DNA of 64,000 nucleotides from Perognathus longimembris pacificus (taxonomy: Eukaryota > Chordata > Mammalia > Rodentia > Heteromyidae), in NCBI RefSeq assembly GCF_023159225.1, contig NC_063161.1:76174267-76238266 (forward strand), written 5' to 3'. Below, one piece after another: positions 59,957-64,000 of this stretch (position 1 is its first letter; each line of letters opens with the position of its first letter). A model generated the notes under the pieces. The model saw only the letters and a program-made list of their open reading frames with translations. It ran no database searches and had not been told where the DNA came from. Both the position numbers and the translations under genes were made by a program.

Positions 59957-60118
59957 CTGGGAATATGGTCTAGTGGCAAGAGTGCTTGCCTCGTATACAT
60001 GAAGCCCTAGAAAAGGCCAGAAGTGGCACTGTGGCTCAAGTTGGCAGAGTGCTAGCCTTGAGCAAAAAAGAAGCCAGGGACAGTGCTCAGGCCCTGAGTT
60101 TAAGCCCCCAGACTGGCA
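59957..60118 (+). mobile_element. IDL-Geo-like SINE, internally deleted
   Basis: About 35 bases are missing between gaagccct and agaaaa, removing box B and the ID 3' end. The tail is (AAC)n plus A-rich. Confidence 0.88.
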
Positions 60119-60579
60119 TACAACAACAACAAAAAAAAAGAATTGGGGGGGGAGGGAGGGCACTGGCTCCCTCCAGTTGCACATCCTTAGCTCATGGCCT
60201 CTCTAGTGCCTGCCACTTGGCTGGGGAGCAAGGTGCATTGACTCAGGTGTTGTTGCAGGAATGCTAAGTTCAGGGGATGATGATTTGAAGGCTGGGCAGG
60301 CAGTCAGAGGTGGACATAGTTCCCACCCTGTATGCTGGAGCTGGTCCCCAGCAGCAGGCCTGAGGGGTAGCATCCACACAGACGTGGGATGTGGGGAGAG
60401 TGACGGTGGGGCTGTGCTGAAGCTGAGTGAAATGAGTTGAACTCAGTTCCTGGCATTGGAGCACTTTCTCTGAGTTCCTGTCATTTCTGGGTGACATTAA
60501 AACAAAGGAGAAAGCTTCATTGTGGTCCTGGACCTGTGGAAATTACATGATGCTTTTTTTTTTCTTTTTTTTTTCTTTT
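60119..60579. other. Unique intron sequence
   Basis: About 450 bases with no feature recognised. Confidence 0.4.
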
Positions 60580-60655
60580 TTGTGGTGTCAGGAACCAAAC
60601 CCCTCCTTTCAAATGCCCTAGAAGTGCTGTACCACTGAGCCACGTCCCCAGCCTG
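60580..60655 (-). mobile_element. ID-type SINE, reverse
   Basis: Lone reversed ID unit (gctgtaccactgagccacgt, then ccccagcc). Confidence 0.7.
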
Positions 60656-60724
60656 TGTCTGGCACTTCTGACCTTCGTAGTAGTGTCTTTCCGACCTGGC
60701 TGTGTTCTTTGGTGTACATTGTGA

Positions 60725-60933
60725 CTTTTTTTTTTTTTTTTTGGCCAGTCCTAGAGCTTGGACTCAGGGCCTGAGCACTGTCCCTGACCTTCCTTTACTC
60801 AAGGCTAGCACTCTACCACTTGAGCCACAGCGCCACTTCTGGCTTTTTCTGTGTATGTGGTGCTGAGGAATCAAACCCAGGCCTTCATGCATGCTAGGCA
60901 AGCACCCTACCGCAAAGCCACATTCCCAGCCCA
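60725..60933 (-). mobile_element. IDL-Geo-like SINE, reverse
   Basis: Complete reversed copy with a T18 tail. Confidence 0.9.
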
Positions 60934-61229
60934 GCTTTTGCTTTTGGAGCATAGAAAACCAGGTATGAAACGTCCTGGATGCCGTGGCATGCTGTGGTGC
61001 CTGGCGAGGGCTGGGCATGGTGGCGGGACAGAAAGGCCTCCAGTGCACTGGGGTGTGTAGACTTGTACCCTCTCCAAGGCAGCATGGTTGCCATGGCAGC
61101 ACAAGGGCTTTCACAAACTCAGACCTTCCATCCATGCACACATGGAAAGTGAGAGGAAGGAGGGGCAGGATGGAGTGTAGGAGGGCCTTGGAGACACAGT
61201 TGCTGGAAAGGTGGTAGAAATGATTGTGG

Positions 61230-61365
61230 GCAGTCAGGTGTGGTGGCACTGCCTGTAATTTCAGCACTCAGAAGGCGAGTGCAGGAAGTGCTGACATTCA
61301 GGTCAGCCTAGACTACATAGCCAGACCTTGGCTCAACCCCCCCCCCCCCCGCCAAAAATAAATAA
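61230..61365 (+). mobile_element. B1-like SINE
   Basis: B1 body (caggtgtggtggcactgcct ... gtcagcctagactacatagc) with a poly-C and A-rich tail. Confidence 0.72.
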
Positions 61366-61374
61366 ATAAAAACA

Positions 61375-62230
61375 CAGCCAGGTACTGATGACTTGTGCCT
61401 GTAATCCTAGCTGCTCAGGATCCTGAGATGGGAGGAGGATTGTGGTTCCAGCCCAGCCTAGACAGAAAGCTCTGTGAGATTCCCATCTCTAAAATAACCT
61501 GCAAAAAAAAATATGGTACCTATACACAATGGAATACTACATAGCGATTAGGAATGGTGAAATATTGTTATTCGCAGGGAAATGGTCAGAACTTGAACAA
61601 ATAATGTTGAGCGAGACAAGCCTAGAACACAGAAAACAAAGGGGCATGATCTCCCTGATATATGACTGTTAAGATGGGGTGACGGAGAGACAGTAGAGAC
61701 CAGGTCTGTGAAACCAAAAACTGCTTGTCAAATGGTATTTTCCACAGGATTGGATCAGCGACCCAACATTATGTAACTAAAACCAAACAACTACTCAACA
61801 TATAAAGGTCAAAAATTGACCTCTCAGTGGAATATAATAGCTCAAAAGCTATGTATGTACGTTCATATAAGACTACTGTCGACATATTGTCTAATGTCCA
61901 CATTACATTTAAAGTCCTAGGTGAATTTCCTTTGGCGTAGGCCACGTGGCTACTCTATATGTTCTTGGTACATTGTGTATTGTATATATGTCTACCTGAC
62001 CTAGAGAAGGGAAAGAAAAACAGGGTGTAAGATATCACAAGAAATGCACACACTGCCCTACTATGTAACTGTACCCTTTTTGCACAACACCTTGTCAAAA
62101 ATTTTTTGTTTAATTAATAAATAAATTACCAAAAAAAAACCTGCAAAAAGCTGGGCTGGAAGTGTGTATCAAGTGTGAGAGCACCACCTGAACAAGCATC
62201 CTGAGCGACCTCATGGCCCTGAGTTCAAAT
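61375..62230 (+). mobile_element. B1-Geo-like SINE split by L1
   Basis: The left part lies at 61375-61509 and the Geo part at about 62139-62230. The L1 separates them. Confidence 0.78.
61510..62138 (+). mobile_element. L1 3' end, 5'-truncated
   Basis: Same family and near-identical to 19774-20264. It holds the end of ORF2 and a full-length 3' UTR with an A-rich tail (aattaataaataaattacc, then As). Flanking duplication aacctgcaaaaa (from about 61497 and from 62139). It retains about 238 bases (61713-61950) missing in the other copy. Confidence 0.92.
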
Positions 62231-62467
62231 CTCAGTACTGAAAAAGGAAAAGAAAAAAAAAAACCACCAAAATCAAGAAAATCAAACCAAACAAACAAAA
62301 ATAAATAGCATTTGTTGCTGACTGAGGAGGCTACTCGTCTTCTGGTGTGTAGATCTGAAAGGGGTTTGGAGAATTTTAGGTCTGGCTTATCTTTCCGCCT
62401 GGCAAGTCTGGGCTGGCAGCTGCTCTCTGGGATCCCGTGGAACCTTGACTGTCCCCTTTATTCTCAG

Positions 62468-62683
62468 GACATGGCCAGCAAGGCGGCTGTGCCCCCCGGG
62501 GCAGCCGAGGAGGTGGGTGATGCTCACCTGCTGGGCTTCTCTGATGAGATCCTCCTGCACATCCTGAGCCACGTGCCCAGCACAGACCTGGTGCTGAATG
62601 TGCGGCCTACCTGCCGCAAGCTTGCAGCGCTGTGCCTAGACAAGAGCCTGGTCCACACTGTGCTTCTGCAGAAGGACTATCAG
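62468..62683 (+). CDS. FBXL18: FBXL18 coding exon 2 (F-box)
   Basis: 72 codons in phase 0 between acceptor tctcag|gac and donor cag|gtgagc. With exon 1 this gives residues 7-78. Residues 27-73 form the F-box, HLLGFSDEILLHILSHVPST and onward to VRPTCRKLAALCLDKSL. The F-box binds SKP1 and so places the protein in an SCF ubiquitin ligase. The leucine-rich repeats that choose substrates lie beyond the right edge. Family identity with FBXL18 is clear from HLLGFSDEILLHILSHVPSTDL and from the position next to ACTB. Residue 53 is proline where I recall arginine in human FBXL18. The segment before the F-box (about residues 8-24) is poorly conserved. Confidence 0.93.
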
Positions 62684-63157
62684 GTGAGCCTTGGGGCACT
62701 GAGGGCCAGGAGCTGTGTGCTTGGCCCCTGGGGGAGGAGGCTGTGGAATTGGGGAAGAGGCTTTGGAGGGAGTGTGGGAGGCTGCCAGGATTGGAGTTGT
62801 GGCTAATTGGAGACACCAGGGCTTTAGGAGTTCCTGTCAGTGGACACTGCTCTCCTGTGAGGCAGTAGACATGGCAGTGAGTGAGGTGTTGCTCTGCATT
62901 CACTCAACACCCACATGCAAGGTGCTCAGGAGGATGGAACTTGCTGCTGTGCTCACTGCCCCCTGGCCCCCACCCTCAAAGACCTTGATGATAGCAATGG
63001 AATTCAGGCACCAAAGCACCTACGCTGAGGCTCAGCCAGCCCGTTTACCACAGGGTGGTGCTGTAGACGCCAGTGGAGGTCGCCTGGTATGGGTCCCCCT
63101 AAGCCCATCCAAGCCAGTGATTGCTATTTTGTTTTTGTTATTTATTTATTTATTTTT

Positions 63158-63352
63158 TTGGCCAGTCCTGGGCCTTGGACTCAGGGCCTGAGCACTGTCC
63201 CTGGCTTCTTCCCGCTCAAGGCTAGCACTCTGCCACTTGAGCCACAGCGCCGTTTCTGGCCGTTTTCTGTATATGTGGTGCTGGGGAATCGAACCTAGGG
63301 CCTCGTGTATCCGAGGCAGGCACTCTTGCCACTAGGCTATATCCCCAGCCCT
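63158..63352 (-). mobile_element. IDL-Geo-like SINE, reverse
   Basis: Near-consensus reversed copy with a (TTTA)n tail. Confidence 0.9.
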
Positions 63353-63369
63353 TGTTTTTGTTATTTTAT

Positions 63370-63665
63370 TTTTGGCTTTTTTGGTGGTTAATTGGAGATA
63401 AGAGTCTCATGGACTTTCCTACCCCGGCTGGCTTTGAACCTCCATTCTCAGATCTCAGCCTCCTGAGTACCTAGGTTTGTTTTTCTTTATTAGTACTAGG
63501 GATTGAACTGAGGAGCCTTTGCTTACCTCCCAGAGTCATACCGCAGTGCTTTTGATTGTAGTTTTCAGATAGGCTCATATGTTTGCTCAGGTGGTAGCAG
63601 ACTTTGATCCTCCTACCTCTCCCTCTTGATCAGCTGGGATGACAGGTGTGCACCACCACACCCTG
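63370..63665 (-). mobile_element. B1-Geo-like remainder and B1/ID-like SINEs, reverse
   Basis: A reversed B1-like half (63370-63475) is probably cut from its Geo half by the preceding SINE. A worn reversed ID/B1 unit (63480-63665) follows. Confidence 0.65.
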
Positions 63666-63859
63666 CCCCAGCCAGGCTTTTGAGGAGTATTCACTCATGT
63701 GAAAAGGAAGGAAAGGGTTACTGCTGCCAAGTGAGCTGTGTGGTTCTGGAGTGAGAGCAAATCTGGAGTGAGAGCAAGGGCTGTGCCTGGGTGTGCTGGG
63801 TACAGGTGGAGGCTGTGTGAGTGGTCAGCATTCTCTGTAGCTGGGACTTTTTTTGGGTG

Positions 63860-64000
63860 CTGGTCCTGGGGCTTGAACTCAGGGGCCTGGGCGCTGTCCC
63901 TGAGCTTTTGTGCTCAAGGCTAGTGCTCTACCATTTTGAGTCACAGCACCATTTCCAGCTTTTTGGTAGTTAATTGGACATAAAAGTCTCATGGATTTTC
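63860..64000 (-). mobile_element. B1-Geo-like SINE, reverse, cut by window edge
   Basis: A reversed Geo monomer and the start of the B1-like half (gtctcatggattttc) run off the end. Confidence 0.8.

Larger units (their letters stand above)
57244..62467 (+). other. FBXL18: FBXL18 intron 1
   Basis: 5.2-kb intron with a GT donor and a cag acceptor at 62467. The first 900 bases are unique, the rest is largely SINE plus one L1. Confidence 0.8.
62684..64000 (+). other. FBXL18: FBXL18 intron 2, 5' part
   Basis: Runs off the right edge. The first 430 bases are unique, the rest is mainly SINE. No further exon is seen. Confidence 0.8.

Overview
The window is a mammalian, rodent-type nuclear segment carrying the conserved block FSCN1 - ACTB - FBXL18. 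FSCN1 (fascin-1) lies on the minus strand at the left edge. Only its promoter, first coding exon and the start of intron 1 are inside. ACTB (beta-actin) is complete on the plus strand, with six exons, promoter, 3' UTR and poly(A) signal. FBXL18 (an F-box/leucine-rich-repeat protein) starts on the plus strand at the right edge, with its promoter and first two coding exons.

The repeats suggest a geomyoid rodent (kangaroo rat, pocket mouse or pocket gopher). The dominant interspersed repeat has a left ID-like monomer (tRNA-Ala derived, with pol III A and B boxes) joined to a right monomer of about 100 bp and an A-rich tail. That is the layout of the IDL-Geo SINE described from Geomyoidea. Below it is called IDL-Geo-like. 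A second, older family joins a B1-like (7SL-derived) left half to a right monomer resembling the same Geo unit. Below it is called B1-Geo-like. The species assignment is inferred from repeat layout, not from alignment.

Layout: 1-3.3 kb, FSCN1 CpG island, exon 1 and promoter. 3.3-50.9 kb, a gene-free intergenic span, mostly SINEs and microsatellites, with several LTRs and L1 3' ends, and one 8-kb gammaretrovirus-like endogenous provirus (20.4-28.4 kb, minus strand, defective). Four unique islands in this span look regulatory: 18.8-19.1 kb (two CCAAT boxes, Sp1 and an X-box-like palindrome), 31.5-33.4 kb (two CTCF-like motifs pointing apart), 32.6-32.7 kb (ZNF143-like motif plus CCAAT) and 36.5-38.1 kb (CpG-rich, two perfect CArG boxes, AP-1, GATA and E-box motifs). 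50.9-54.5 kb, ACTB. 54.5-56.7 kb, short intergenic spacer. 56.7-64 kb, FBXL18 promoter, exon 1, long intron 1, exon 2 and part of intron 2.

FSCN1 and ACTB both make core cytoskeletal proteins: fascin bundles actin filaments. They point away from each other across about 48 kb that holds the candidate boundary and enhancer elements. I found no convincing new protein-coding gene and nothing resembling an undescribed enzymatic or defence system. The unusual content is repeat nesting, the provirus structure and the candidate regulatory elements. SINE borders are estimated by eye and may be off by 5-20 bases.
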